64,000 nucleotides of DNA from Hyphococcus sp. (GTDB lineage: Bacteria > Pseudomonadota > Alphaproteobacteria > Caulobacterales > Parvularculaceae), in contig JAJFGE010000013.1 of the NCBI GenBank assembly GCA_021776295.1, positions 32,247 through 96,246 on the forward strand. The letters run 5' to 3'. Positions 54,437 through 63,161 of this stretch are shown piece by piece. Numbering within the stretch: position 1 is the first letter of the stretch; each line of letters opens with the position of its first letter. The notes under the pieces are model-generated. The model saw nothing but the letters and a program-made list of their open reading frames with translations. It ran no database searches and had not been told where the DNA came from. Both the position numbers and the translations under genes were made by a program.

Positions 54437-54587
54437 TAGAGCGCCGGGCGAAAAAGTGGAAACCGGTTTTTAGCATCCCGACCGCGAAGGCGGTCAAATT
54501 ATTATTAGCGCGCCTTCGCGCGCGGGCCGGCGCGCAGTAAAGATCTAGCGCATCGGGTGATTAACAGGAATCGCCCGATGCGCTAGG
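54437..54587. repeat. Dispersed structured repeat, copy 3
   Basis: It begins TAGAGCGCCGGGCGAAAAAG and shows the same order as copy 1: CCGGTTTTT hairpin, GACCGC-GAAG-GCGGTC (54480-54495), CGCGC-CTTC-GCGCG, and the main stem 54544-54561 with 54570-54587. The stem letters differ from copy 1 (TCTAGCGCATC instead of TCTAGATCATC), but the returning arm has changed to match. Confidence 0.85.
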
Positions 54588-54855
54588 GCCGCCGGCGTTA
54601 TTAGCAACACCGATGCATACGAGAAAGAATCACACCTAAAACAGTGACATTGTGGCGTTTTTTGACCATAGTCCCGCCTCTTCAAACCGTCGCTCAGACG
54701 GGGAACACAGCTGCGCGCCGGCGGGGGCCGAGAAAACAGGGTAGGGGTTCATGGATTTGCCGACTGATATCAGCGACGTTCGATTGCGTCGCGCGGCTAT
54801 CTTGATGCCTGTTGCGTAGCAGAAATTCAATTCAGTCTATCAAAGAGGGTGACGA
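54588..54855. other. Intergenic stretch without a recognised feature
   Basis: Between repeat copy 3 and the nucleoside transporter I see no credible gene. A minus-strand frame of 64 codons here (54636-54830) lacks a ribosome site and family similarity. The promoter of the transporter must lie here, but no clear boxes stand out. Confidence 0.4.
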
Positions 54856-56106
54856 ATGGGCGCGAAAATTATTGAAATGCTAGAGGGTCGTTTTATCGGC
54901 CTCGTTGGCGTTGTTGTGATCATCCTGATCGCGGTGATATTTTCACGTAACCGCAGGGCCATTAACCTCAGGATTGTGTTGAGCGCCTTTGGTCTGCAAG
55001 TCGCCGTCGCCTTTTTTGTGCTTTATACCTCGATTGGCAAAACCGTCATCGGCGGAATGTCGCAAGGCGTCAGTAACATTCTTGGATACGCTAATGCCGG
55101 GATTGGCATGGTGTTCGGGCAACTTGCCGGAGACAGTTTCGGCACGGTTTTCGCCATTCATGTTTTGCCAATCATTATTTTCTTTTCCGCGCTGATGGCG
55201 GTGCTTTATCATTTACGCGTCATGCAGGTGATTGTCGCCGGGGTTGGCGGCTTTTTACAAATCATTATTGGCACGCGTCCGGTCGAGTCCCTGAACGCTG
55301 CGGCAAATGTATTTGTCGGGCAAACCGAAGCGCCGCTCGCCATCAAGCCATTCCTTGGTCGGGTCACGGGCCCGCAATTATTCGCCATCATGGTGTCGGG
55401 TCTTGCATCCGTCGCCGGCACGGTGCTCGCCGCCTATGCGCAAATCGGCATTGAGCTTAAATACTTGCTTGCCGCCAGCTTGATGGCCGCTCCTGGCGGG
55501 TTGCTGATGGCGAAACTGATAATTCCTGATGATGACGAAGAAGACGAAAATGAACTGACCGTGGTGGCGATCACCAAGGAGCGCTCGCCTCACACCAATG
55601 TTGTGATGGCCGCAGCGGTCGGCGCGCAGGACGGCTTGAAGCTGGCGCTGACCATCGGCGCTATGTTGATTGCCTTTGTCGGGTTGATCGCACTGGTCAA
55701 CGGTTTGCTTGGCGGCATTGGCGGGCTTTTCGGCATGGAAGATCTCTCCGCGCAAATGATTTTGGGCTGGGTTTTTGCACCGTTGATGTATTTGTTAAGC
55801 ATCCCCTGGGCGGAAGCGCAGACGGCCGGCGCCATCTTTGGCGAGAAGCTGATCTTAAATGAATTTGTCGCCTATTTCAGCCTGATTGCACAGGCCGACA
55901 CGTTGAGCCCAAAGACTGTTGCGATTGTCACCTTTGCGCTTTGTGGTTTCGCCAATGTCTCTTCAATTGCAATTCTTCTGGGCGGGTTAGGCTCGCTGAT
56001 CCCGGACCGGATGGAAGAAATTGCAAGATATGGCGTATACGCAGTGTTGGCAGGATCATTATCCAATCTGATGAGCGCGGCGCTTGCCGGTTTGATTTTG
56101 CCGTGA
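54856..56106 (+). CDS. CNT-family concentrative nucleoside transporter
   Basis: A 416-residue membrane protein with about 9-10 helices. The N-terminal [21 protein letters not shown], the [22 protein letters not shown] block and [21 protein letters not shown] followed by [17 protein letters not shown] are the conserved CNT blocks. It imports nucleosides with protons or sodium. An acidic loop (DDDEEDENE) is near the middle. GAGGGTG upstream sets ATG 54856. Confidence 0.9.
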   Translation: MGAKIIEMLEGRFIGLVGVVVIILIAVIFSRNRRAINLRIVLSAFGLQVAVAFFVLYTSIGKTVIGGMSQGVSNILGYANAGIGMVFGQLAGDSFGTVFAIHVLPIIIFFSALMAVLYHLRVMQVIVAGVGGFLQIIIGTRPVESLNAAANVFVGQTEAPLAIKPFLGRVTGPQLFAIMVSGLASVAGTVLAAYAQIGIELKYLLAASLMAAPGGLLMAKLIIPDDDEEDENELTVVAITKERSPHTNVVMAAAVGAQDGLKLALTIGAMLIAFVGLIALVNGLLGGIGGLFGMEDLSAQMILGWVFAPLMYLLSIPWAEAQTAGAIFGEKLILNEFVAYFSLIAQADTLSPKTVAIVTFALCGFANVSSIAILLGGLGSLIPDRMEEIARYGVYAVLAGSLSNLMSAALAGLILP

Positions 56107-56195
56107 GCTAAGGCGGTTTCACGAAGCCTGGACAACGACAATAGATTGCGGCGCCGCTAAAGAGCGTAGTGGCGGCCAAAAAGTGGAGAGAAATT

Positions 56196-57464
56196 ATGCG
56201 TAGGCAGTTATTTTCAGGCTTGATGGCGGGTTTGGCGGTTGCAAGCTATTCAACAGCATCATTGGCGCAAAGCGTCGTCCTTCGGGCGGCGCGTTATCTC
56301 GATGTTGAAAGCGGTCAATATATCAGCCCGGCCGTCATTGTGGTCGAGGACGGCAAGATCGCGGCGATCAATCCGGATACAACGCTCGCCGAAGGGGTTA
56401 TTGATCTTGGCGACATGACCTTGTTGCCGGGGCTGATGGATGCGCACACCCATCTGACCTTTGATATCTCCGGTGACTGGACGACCAATTCGGTTCGTTT
56501 TACCGCCGGAGACTACGCTCTGCGCGGCGCGGCTAACGCGAAGAAAACCTTGTTGGCGGGGTTCACGACAGTGCGCGACGTTGGCTCAAGCGGTTTTGCC
56601 GACGTTGCGTTGTCGCGCGCCATCAATAAAGGCTGGGTTGAAGGCCCGCATGTCATTCCCGCCGGTCATTCCCTTGGCGTTACCGGCGGCCATTGCGATG
56701 CCACCGGGTTTAAGCCCGGCGTTGTCGAGGGTGATGAGACGGTTGGAATTGCTGACGGCGCCGACGCCTTTATGCGCGCCGTACGCTACCAGATTAAGCA
56801 TGGCGCCAAGGTGATTAAAATATGCGCGACTGCGGGCGTTTTATCGTTTGAAGATTCGGTCGGCGCCCAACAAATGTCGCAAGAAGAACTGCGTGCAGTG
56901 GCGGATGAAGCGCACCGGCATGGCGTAAAAGTCGCCGCCCACGCGCATGGAATGGCGGGCATCATCGCCGCGTCCGAGGCCGGGATTGATTCCATCGAAC
57001 ACGGATCGATTCTCAGCGAAAAAGCCGCGAAGGTGATGAAAAAGAACGGCACATGGCTGGTGTCGACGCTTTATCTAGCGCGCTCAATCGATTGGGATTC
57101 GGTGCCGCCGGCTCTGGAAGCTAAAGGCCGTGCGGTTATGCCGCTTGCCGATGAGAGCTTTAAGCTGGCGCTGCGCCGGGGGTTGAAAATTGCGCTGGGT
57201 ACGGATTCGGCAGTTTACCCTCATGGCGAGAACGCCAAAGAGCTAAGCGTTCATGTTGAGCTGGGGCAATCGCCGGCGGCGGTGATCCGCAGCGCTACCA
57301 GTGCTACGGCGGAGTTGTTTGGCGTGGAAGATCGCGGTCAGATCGAAATTGGTCTGTTGGCGGATATTATTGCGGTCGATGGTGATCCTCTCAATGATAT
57401 CACCGCGCTTGAAAATGTCGGTTTCGTTATGAAGGCCGGTAAAATATATAAGAACGCTGAGTGA
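56196..57464 (+). CDS. Exported amidohydrolase
   Basis: A 422-residue metal-dependent amidohydrolase with a signal peptide (to about residue 24, ASLAQ). The metal ligands are H-x-H in MDAHTHLTF, a carboxylated lysine candidate in AKVIKICATAGV, further histidines in AAHAHGM and SIEHGS, and the aspartate in LGTDSAVYPHG. It resembles the imidazolonepropionase/Xaa-Pro-dipeptidase-like periplasmic group. The substrate is unknown. ATG 56196 has GGAGAG upstream. It may serve the uptake function of the nucleoside transporter next door, but that is only positional. Confidence 0.85.
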   Translation: MRRQLFSGLMAGLAVASYSTASLAQSVVLRAARYLDVESGQYISPAVIVVEDGKIAAINPDTTLAEGVIDLGDMTLLPGLMDAHTHLTFDISGDWTTNSVRFTAGDYALRGAANAKKTLLAGFTTVRDVGSSGFADVALSRAINKGWVEGPHVIPAGHSLGVTGGHCDATGFKPGVVEGDETVGIADGADAFMRAVRYQIKHGAKVIKICATAGVLSFEDSVGAQQMSQEELRAVADEAHRHGVKVAAHAHGMAGIIAASEAGIDSIEHGSILSEKAAKVMKKNGTWLVSTLYLARSIDWDSVPPALEAKGRAVMPLADESFKLALRRGLKIALGTDSAVYPHGENAKELSVHVELGQSPAAVIRSATSATAELFGVEDRGQIEIGLLADIIAVDGDPLNDITALENVGFVMKAGKIYKNAE

Positions 57465-57515
57465 TGCGCGAAGGCTGGAAACGGGGCGTGGGCAACCCCG
57501 CGCATCGATCCTAAA

Positions 57516-58121
57516 ATGGCGGCTAAATCGCTGCATGGGCTACTTACCGAAATCCGCGCCTGCGATATCTGCGTGGCGGCGCCGCTAAAGGCGCCGCTGC
57601 CCCATGCGCCGCGGCCGGTTGTGCAGGCGTCGAAAAGCGCGCGGCTCGCCGTCTTTGGTCAGGCGCCCGGAAACCTCGTTCATCAGACCGGCGTGCCGTT
57701 CAATGATCCGTCCGGCGAGCGTCTGCGGGACTGGATGGGGGTGACGCGCGAAGAGTTCTATGATGATGAACGCATCGCCATCATCCCTATGGGTTTTTGT
57801 TTTCCGGGCAATGACGCCAAGGGCGGCGATCTGCCGCCGCGTAAAGAATGCGCTGCGGCGTGGCGCGCTCAATTATTGGATGCACTGCCGAATATTGAGA
57901 CCGCCATTCTCGTTGGCGGTTATGCGCAGAAATGGCATCTCGGCAAAGGCGCGAAGAAAACCCTGACCGAGACGGTGGCGGACTGGCGAGACTTTACGCC
58001 GGCGAATTTCCCAACGCCGCACCCGTCATGGCGCAATAGCGGATGGTTGAAGAAAAATCCGTGGTTCGAAACCGAGCTCTTGCCGGTTCTGAAACGCCGC
58101 GTGCGCAAACTGCTCAGCTAA
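57516..58121 (+). CDS. Uracil-DNA-glycosylase superfamily protein
   Basis: A 201-residue protein. Motif A is GQAPGNLVHQTGVPFNDPSG, followed by LRDWMG; the family-4 motif has a glutamate where this has glutamine. The C-terminal motif is PTPHPSWRNSGW. Only a CDIC pair remains of the iron-sulfur cysteines common in family 4 and 5, so it may lack the cluster. It probably removes uracil or another base, or has become a non-catalytic relative. It ends by a 4-base overlap with the convergent MarR gene. Confidence 0.75.
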   Translation: MAAKSLHGLLTEIRACDICVAAPLKAPLPHAPRPVVQASKSARLAVFGQAPGNLVHQTGVPFNDPSGERLRDWMGVTREEFYDDERIAIIPMGFCFPGNDAKGGDLPPRKECAAAWRAQLLDALPNIETAILVGGYAQKWHLGKGAKKTLTETVADWRDFTPANFPTPHPSWRNSGWLKKNPWFETELLPVLKRRVRKLLS

Positions 58122-58579
58122 CGTCCAGGTTTTCCAAGATTTTCAACGATGTCGCTGATGCGCGACAGCTGTTGCTGGTCTTTTCGGGGCAGGAGCGACA
58201 GCTCATCGGCGATGATCTCCAGCCGCCGGCGGCGTCCCTTCTCCATGACCCGCCGGCCCTTGCTCGTTGCATTGATGATAACTGTGCGCGCGTCTTCGCG
58301 GCTGCGGGTGCGCTTAACCAGACCGCGCTGTTCCAGCGCCGAGACAATCCTGGAGATAGCGGGCAGGGACACCGATTCCAGTTCGGAAAGCCGGGTGACG
58401 GTAAGCGGGCCGGCATAGGTGAGAACAGAAAGCAGCGACAAACGTTCAGGGCTAAGCCCGCTTTGCTTATCCGCCTCGCGCGCGCGCCTCAGCAGATGAA
58501 TTGCAAAAGAATGCATCGCATTGGCCGTTCGCGTTAGATCGTTATTGATGAGGCCTTCGGGTAGAGGGGGGATTGACAT
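58118..58579 (-). CDS. MarR-family transcriptional regulator
   Basis: A 153-residue winged-helix protein. The recognition region is LTVTRLSELESVSLPAISRIVSALEQRGLVKR followed by the wing SREDARTVIINATSKGRRV. It is divergent from a VOC-domain gene and probably represses it; a palindrome lies between them. The usual inducers are small aromatic or phenolic compounds. Confidence 0.9.
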   Translation of the reverse strand: MSIPPLPEGLINNDLTRTANAMHSFAIHLLRRAREADKQSGLSPERLSLLSVLTYAGPLTVTRLSELESVSLPAISRIVSALEQRGLVKRTRSREDARTVIINATSKGRRVMEKGRRRRLEIIADELSLLPRKDQQQLSRISDIVENLGKPGR

Positions 58580-58583
58580 TTAC

Positions 58584-58596
58584 TTAACATCGTTAA
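58584..58596. promoter_or_regulatory. Candidate MarR operator
   Basis: TTAAC-ATC-GTTAA is a perfect 5-bp inverted repeat with a 3-base centre, placed between the divergent MarR and VOC gene starts. Its size and AT-rich arms suit a MarR dimer site. Confidence 0.5.
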
Positions 58597-58636
58597 TAAT
58601 TAAACCTGTTAGCTACTTTATCAAGAGGAGGGCGTC

Positions 58637-59053
58637 ATGCAAGCAAACGTTTCTTCATCAGCGCTGAAATCGGCCGGGGCTTTGACATCGATTGGCCAGA
58701 TCCATATCAGCGCCAAGGATTTTGATCGGGCCAAGGCGTTTTATCGCGATGTCCTGGGTCTTGAGTTGTTGTTTGAAGTCGCTGAGCAGAAAATGGCGTT
58801 TTTCGACTGCGGTGGCGTGAGGATTTATCTCGGCGTTCCATCAAGCCCTGAATATGCAGCGAACTCGTTCCTGTATTATCGTGTCGATGATATTGGCGCG
58901 GCCTATGACCGGTTAGTTGGGGCCGGCGTTGATTTTCAGCATCCGCCTCAAGTGATTCACAAAACCGATGATAGCGAGCTCTGGATGGCGGGCTTTCGAG
59001 ACAGCGAAGGCAACCTCGCCCAACTGATGTGTGACAAGCCAATCGCGGGCTGA
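58637..59053 (+). CDS. VOC (glyoxalase/dioxygenase-fold) protein
   Basis: A 138-residue protein of the vicinal-oxygen-chelate fold: IGQIHISAKDFDRAKAFYRDVLGLELLFE, then the second half with FLYYRVDDIGAAYDRLVGAG and RDSEGNLAQLM. The metal ligands (H, E) lie in IHIS and near the C-terminus. GAGGAGGG lies before ATG 58637. It is divergent from a MarR gene that probably controls it. The substrate (a toxic electrophile or drug) is a guess. Confidence 0.82.
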   Translation: MQANVSSSALKSAGALTSIGQIHISAKDFDRAKAFYRDVLGLELLFEVAEQKMAFFDCGGVRIYLGVPSSPEYAANSFLYYRVDDIGAAYDRLVGAGVDFQHPPQVIHKTDDSELWMAGFRDSEGNLAQLMCDKPIAG

Positions 59054-59076
59054 GGCGCTCAAACTGGCGCCTTTTG

Positions 59077-59985
59077 TTAACGCCGGAAGTTTCGCCAGTC
59101 GTCAAACCGGGCGTAGATAACAAACAACGCCGACAGAACAATGAGCACAAATAGCGCAAACTGGATTTGCGCCTCGACCGCATGCACCTCGTGCTTGGAC
59201 GGACGATCCACAGGCATTTCGATCATTTGGCCGGTTTCCTCGCCGGTCTCGCCGTCGATCACCGGATGGCCATTCTCATCGACGCCGACCGTGACCTCGC
59301 CGTCCTTGGGCGGCAGATGCTCGGTCATGCCCTGGCCGGTCTCGATATTGGTTTCGATCTGTTCAAGTTCTTCAACGCTGTCGCGGCCGAGGGTGGAGGC
59401 GGCGGCGCCGGCGCCGCCGGCGACGGTTGCGCCCTGCACGGTGCGGCTCTCGGCAACGCTGCCGCGGCGCGGCGAGTCTTCAATCGGGGTGATGCGTGAA
59501 TTTTCGCGGATGTTTTCGACATCGCGTACAATTATCGGATTGGTGGGAGTAAGGAACAACGCACGCTCCGCCGCGCGTCGTCGCGTCAGGCCAAAAACTT
59601 CGCGCAATACGCCGCCGACGGTCGCCTTGTTCCACCATGTGAGCGCGTCAGCCGCCCCCATCCGGTCGCCGCGATTAAGTCGTTTGCGCGCAGTGGACCC
59701 GCCAAACGCATTCGCGCCGACATTGTAGATGAAGGACACCAACGCATCGAATTCGTTTTGATTGAGAGCAACCGAGGCAAGATTATCAACCGCATCCTCG
59801 CGCGATCTCAGGTCCTTGCGCAGCAGCCCTTCGGCCTCGCGCTCGCTGATGCGCATGCCCGGCTCGACATCATCGCCGGTGTGGCCGTAGCCAATGGTCC
59901 AGATACCGGCAATGTCCTGATAGGCCTCGAGTTCCAGGCCTTCAAAACTCTTCAGTAAACCTATGCCCCGTTCGGAAATTTTCAC
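59077..59985 (-). CDS. GH24 (T4-type) lysozyme with a C-terminal membrane anchor
   Basis: A 302-residue protein. Residues 1-145 are a phage-type lysozyme: E15 (SFEGLELEAYQD), D24 and T30 (IWTIGYGHTG) match the Glu-Asp-Thr catalytic set. A low-complexity linker (about 150-275, rich in E, G, T) follows, then one membrane helix (IQFALFVLIVLSALFVIYA, about 275-295) and a short basic end. It has no N-terminal signal. No phage genes surround it. A tail-anchored endolysin of this shape is unusual; it could serve cell-wall remodelling, a gene-transfer agent or export through a holin. Confidence 0.85.
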   Translation of the reverse strand: MKISERGIGLLKSFEGLELEAYQDIAGIWTIGYGHTGDDVEPGMRISEREAEGLLRKDLRSREDAVDNLASVALNQNEFDALVSFIYNVGANAFGGSTARKRLNRGDRMGAADALTWWNKATVGGVLREVFGLTRRRAAERALFLTPTNPIIVRDVENIRENSRITPIEDSPRRGSVAESRTVQGATVAGGAGAAASTLGRDSVEELEQIETNIETGQGMTEHLPPKDGEVTVGVDENGHPVIDGETGEETGQMIEMPVDRPSKHEVHAVEAQIQFALFVLIVLSALFVIYARFDDWRNFRR

Positions 59986-60134
59986 TGTTCTGCTCCACCC
60001 CCAATACTCGCCAATATCTTAGACGGAATTGTGGCGTAACGGTAGAACTGCAAGACACATCCGCGTGAGCGCTTGCATGCACGATCACAGCTGATAGGCT
60101 CCGCACTTCATAGTAGGCAGCATCTGAGGGGATT

Positions 60135-60857
60135 ATGTCCAATCTGTTGAGTTTTAAAGCAATTCTTGCGGCAGCATCATTGATTGCAATATTGGCCGGC
60201 CCGGCCGCCGCGCAATCGACGGCTAATGGTCAGCTACAATCCAGCGGCGCCAAGCAGCATTTCAGTGCTGGCGATATCTCATCGATTTTGGCTGAGTTTG
60301 GGATTGCTACAACGCTTACGCCATATAATGGCCAGGGCGCTGCAACGATTATCGCCACGACAACGGGCGATGCTAAATTTGTGGTTTTGCTCATCAAATG
60401 TGCCAATCCGGCGGAGGGAAGCCAATGCGCGGGCGCGGTGATCTATACCGCAACCGCAAATGCCGGGATCGCCTATGATGATATCAATAGCTTTAACGCG
60501 GACTCCAATGTCACGATGGCGGTCAATGTTGCGGAACAGAATTTAATCGTATTTGGACGTCAGTTGTTCTTTAGCGGCGGGGTGGGGCGTGACAATTTTA
60601 AACTTATCATCGAGTTGTTTTTGACCGACATGCAGGAGTTTATAGACGCGCGCACGGCAGCGGGAACAGCGGTATCTCTGAACGTTGCTCCGGAGGCGGC
60701 TGGTAAAACCGATAATGTTGCAGGCGCTGGCGATACGATTACGTTCGTTGCGAGATCAATCTCGACGGGCGCGGTTGATGATCATGCGCTTTCCGCCGCC
60801 ATCGCCAATACCTGGCAGGTGTCGTTTAATCCGCCAAGCATGGCGATGGATGAATAG
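60135..60857 (+). CDS. Exported YbjN-domain-like protein
   Basis: A 240-residue protein with a signal peptide (to about residue 26, GPAAAQ). The central region contains paired cysteines (IKCANPAEGSQCAG), then the strand VIYTATANAGI, YDDINSFNADSNVTMAV and an AEQNLIVFGRQLFFSGG segment followed by a helix FKLIIELFLTDMQEFIDA. This order resembles YbjN-type sensory chaperone domains. The C-terminal 50 residues are unrecognised. The role is unknown. Confidence 0.5.
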   Translation: MSNLLSFKAILAAASLIAILAGPAAAQSTANGQLQSSGAKQHFSAGDISSILAEFGIATTLTPYNGQGAATIIATTTGDAKFVVLLIKCANPAEGSQCAGAVIYTATANAGIAYDDINSFNADSNVTMAVNVAEQNLIVFGRQLFFSGGVGRDNFKLIIELFLTDMQEFIDARTAAGTAVSLNVAPEAAGKTDNVAGAGDTITFVARSISTGAVDDHALSAAIANTWQVSFNPPSMAMDE

Positions 60858-61148
60858 GCAGTCCCGGCTGAAGATTTTGTTGCAGCGCAGCGAGCTTGAG
60901 CCGCCGCATCTGCGAGCGATAAATTAATGGGCTAAAGCCGAGCAAATGCGCCATTGGTGCGCATTAGCGCGCCCGAACCGGCGATTTATCCAAGCCTGAG
61001 CAACTGAAAATCAATAATTGATTCCTATAGAAGGGCGCAACGGGGGGAGCGCAAATCAGCCCTTGAGCCTTGCTAACCTCGCAGTTATACAGGCCGCGCT
61101 GCGGCTGCGGCGCCTGATGGGCGGCGGTGCGTAATCGGAGAGTAGACT
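60858..61148. other. Intergenic region upstream of dksA
   Basis: No gene is supported in these 291 bases. AATGCGCC-ATT-GGTGCGCATT, an imperfect hairpin with one extra base in one arm, is present near 60945-60965 but has no T tract. The dksA ribosome site GGAGAG precedes ATG 61149. Confidence 0.4.
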
Positions 61149-61565
61149 ATGTCGGCGAGTGAATTAGACGAATACCGTCCGTCCACAGATGAGCCGTTTA
61201 TGAATGACCGCCAAAAAGAGTATTTCCGGCGCAAACTCGTAGACTGGAAACAAGACATTATCCGCGAGAGCCAGGGGACACTGAACAATCTCCAGGAAGC
61301 CGATAACCAGCTGCCCGACGTTTCTGATCGCGCCTCTAGCGAGACTGAAAAAGCGCTGGAGCTGAGGACGCGGGACCGCCAGCGCAAGCTGACATCAAAA
61401 ATCGACTCTGCCTTGCGGCGTATTGATACCGGCGAATATGGCTATTGCGAAGAATCCGGAGAGCCGATTAGCCTGCGTCGGCTGGATGCGCGGCCGGTAG
61501 CGACCTTGTCGCTGGAAGCGCAAGAGCGCCATGAGCGGAAAGAAAAAGCCCATCGCGACGATTAA
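61149..61565 (+). CDS. dksA: RNA polymerase-binding transcription factor DksA
   Basis: A 138-residue protein. The coiled-coil tip region NNLQEADNQLPDVSDRASSE contains the D-x-x-D-x-A motif (DVSDRAS) that reaches the RNA polymerase channel. The zinc finger is degenerate: only one cysteine remains in EYGYCEESGEPI, the alphaproteobacterial pattern. It works with ppGpp in the stringent response. Confidence 0.94.
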   Translation: MSASELDEYRPSTDEPFMNDRQKEYFRRKLVDWKQDIIRESQGTLNNLQEADNQLPDVSDRASSETEKALELRTRDRQRKLTSKIDSALRRIDTGEYGYCEESGEPISLRRLDARPVATLSLEAQERHERKEKAHRDD

Positions 61566-61620
61566 GCGGGGCGACGATTAAGCGTATGCGCGCGCCAATA
61601 GCCGCGCTTCATTCCTAAAG

Positions 61621-61950
61621 TTATGCATCCTGACGCAAGACCAGTGCGGTTGCGATCACCGCTGCGGCCAGAATAACTGCGGCGGTGAGTTGCGTCGCCG
61701 TATCGACGCCGCCAGCGTAGGCCGGCATCGCATCGGTCATATAAGGCGCCGCCAGGTGGCCAAGACCAACAAATTGCGACGCCGCAAAAGCCGCGCCGAG
61801 CCCGCCGGCAAGGCCTATAACGCCAAGCCTGGCTCGGTTTCTGGCAGTGAGCTTGAACTGAAGCCGCTTTACAAACCGGTCACTTTCCAGCCGATCGGCA
61901 AGTTCGTCAAAGTCGGATCGCAGAAGCATTTCGATATCATCAGAGGGCAT
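61621..61950 (-). CDS. Two-pass membrane protein, probable anti-sigma factor
   Basis: A 109-residue protein with an acidic soluble N-terminus (about 1-40, DDIEMLLRSDFDELADRL), a membrane segment (LGVIGLAGGLGAAFAASQFVGL) and a second one (LTAAVILAAAVIATALVL). It begins 11 bases inside the second ECF sigma gene. The sigma/membrane-protein overlap suggests an anti-sigma factor; there is no zinc motif. Confidence 0.55.
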   Translation of the reverse strand: MPSDDIEMLLRSDFDELADRLESDRFVKRLQFKLTARNRARLGVIGLAGGLGAAFAASQFVGLGHLAAPYMTDAMPAYAGGVDTATQLTAAVILAAAVIATALVLRQDA

Positions 61951-62548
61951 ACATCACTCCCTTGTGGTTGGCGGCTGTTTTGGTTGTCTCGGTTTTCGCG
62001 GGGCGCTTTTCCGAAACGCCTGACAACGTCTCGCGCATCTTGTTTCGGCCGCGGGCAATATAGGTCTTGATCGACCCAAGCGGCGTGTTGAGCACGCGCG
62101 CCGCCTCGCTGTGAGAAAGCCCGGCGGCGTCACACAGGAGAAGCGCCGCGCGCTCACTCTCCTCAAGCTCCAACAGCGCCCGGCGCAGGTCCATCGAAAG
62201 ACCATCTTCGATTGCGCCGCTGGAGGCCTGGATATTGGCTGCATCGCTCTGCAACGCATCTTTCAGGCGCGCCGCCGCCTTCTCACGGCGCCGGTCCTGG
62301 AGGAATTCACGATAAGCGATGGCGTAAAGCCAACTTCGAAATGAAGCGCCGCCACGGAAAGCCGCCAGGCCCTCATGCGCCTTGATGAAAGTTTCCTGCG
62401 CAATGTCATCGGCAAGATGGTCGCTGCCACACAGACGGCGCAGAAATGCCCGAAGGCGCGCCTGGTGCCTGCGCACCAGTTCGGTAAAGGCTGCGCTGTC
62501 TTGCGCAACCTTCGCCAATGTAACCAGCTCGATGTCGTTCGGGCCCAT
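61940..62548 (-). CDS. ECF-type RNA polymerase sigma factor
   Basis: A 202-residue protein starting at ATG 62548, which has GGGAGG six bases upstream. Region 2 is DDIAQETFIKAHEGLAAF, then SFRSWLYAIAYREFLQDRRR. Region 4 is LLELEESERAALLLCDAAGL, then the helix-turn-helix SHSEAARVLNTPLGSIKTY. It lies between a small membrane protein and the putative anti-sigma gene. It differs clearly from the ECF sigma at 2.2 kb. Confidence 0.88.
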   Translation of the reverse strand: MGPNDIELVTLAKVAQDSAAFTELVRRHQARLRAFLRRLCGSDHLADDIAQETFIKAHEGLAAFRGGASFRSWLYAIAYREFLQDRRREKAAARLKDALQSDAANIQASSGAIEDGLSMDLRRALLELEESERAALLLCDAAGLSHSEAARVLNTPLGSIKTYIARGRNKMRETLSGVSEKRPAKTETTKTAANHKGVMYAL

Positions 62549-62573
62549 CGCGGCCTCCCGCCAGAACAGCAGC

Positions 62574-62942
62574 CTATACGGTTGGTTCTCTCGGGGCAAA
62601 GAAGTGGAACGCCACATAGGCAACGCCAATCAGCCCGGGGAATGAGGCGACGCCAATCATTGGCCCAATGGCTTCCGCATCATCGATCATATTGCCCAAA
62701 AAGACGAAGGCGAGGCCAACGGAGATGAGGATGATGCCTTTTCTGAGATCGGCATTGGCGCCGACATTGTCGCGCAGGATCGATTCGACCAGCGTGCCGT
62801 CAACCGCCCCGGTTTTTTCAATTGAGATGCGGATGGTGTCGTGGATGGCCTGGCGCTTTTTGTAGTTAAAATGAAACGCCGCAACGAGAATGACCGCCAG
62901 CGATGTAAACACAAAAAACGGGATTAAAATTTCTTCGGACAT
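62574..62942 (-). CDS. Small membrane protein (DUF6249-like)
   Basis: A 122-residue protein from ATG 62942 with GGAA upstream. One membrane helix is N-terminal (ILIPFFVFTSLAVILVAAFHF), a basic segment NYKKRQAIHDTIR follows, and two more helices are near the C-terminus (GIILISVGLAFVFLGNMI, IGVASFPGLIGVAYVAFHFF). This resembles DUF6249 proteins, which commonly accompany ECF sigma genes. It is first in the three-gene cassette. Confidence 0.6.
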   Translation of the reverse strand: MSEEILIPFFVFTSLAVILVAAFHFNYKKRQAIHDTIRISIEKTGAVDGTLVESILRDNVGANADLRKGIILISVGLAFVFLGNMIDDAEAIGPMIGVASFPGLIGVAYVAFHFFAPREPTV

Positions 62943-63083
62943 GAGTGTTCCTTTCCTCAAAGCATGGGCGATTTCGCCCGTTTGTTATGACCGTTAGATG
63001 CACCGGGGGCGTGGTTTGGATGTGGGGGAGAGAAAATTTCTTTGATAAGCGATTGACCGAGCCTCTTCGAGGGTCGGGCGCGC

Positions 63084-63112
63084 AAAAACGGGCGGAGCTT
63101 TCACCCCGCCCG
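63084..63112 (-). terminator. Rho-independent terminator of the small secreted protein gene
   Basis: On the minus strand CGGGCGG and CCGCCCG form a perfect 7-bp stem around a 10-base loop, followed by TTTTT (63088-63084). It is 50 bases past the stop of the gene ending at 63162. Confidence 0.85.
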
Positions 63113-63161
63113 TGTCTATTAAAATGCGCCAGGGCCTTACCGCAAAAAAGGCCCGTAATGT

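Noticed and set aside
54636..54830. Minus-strand 64-codon frame upstream of the nucleoside transporter
   Set aside because: No ribosome site, no family resemblance, and it covers the transporter's control region.
59077..59985. Lysozyme gene as part of a prophage
   Set aside because: No capsid, terminase, tail or integrase gene occurs nearby, and the flanks are ordinary chromosomal genes.
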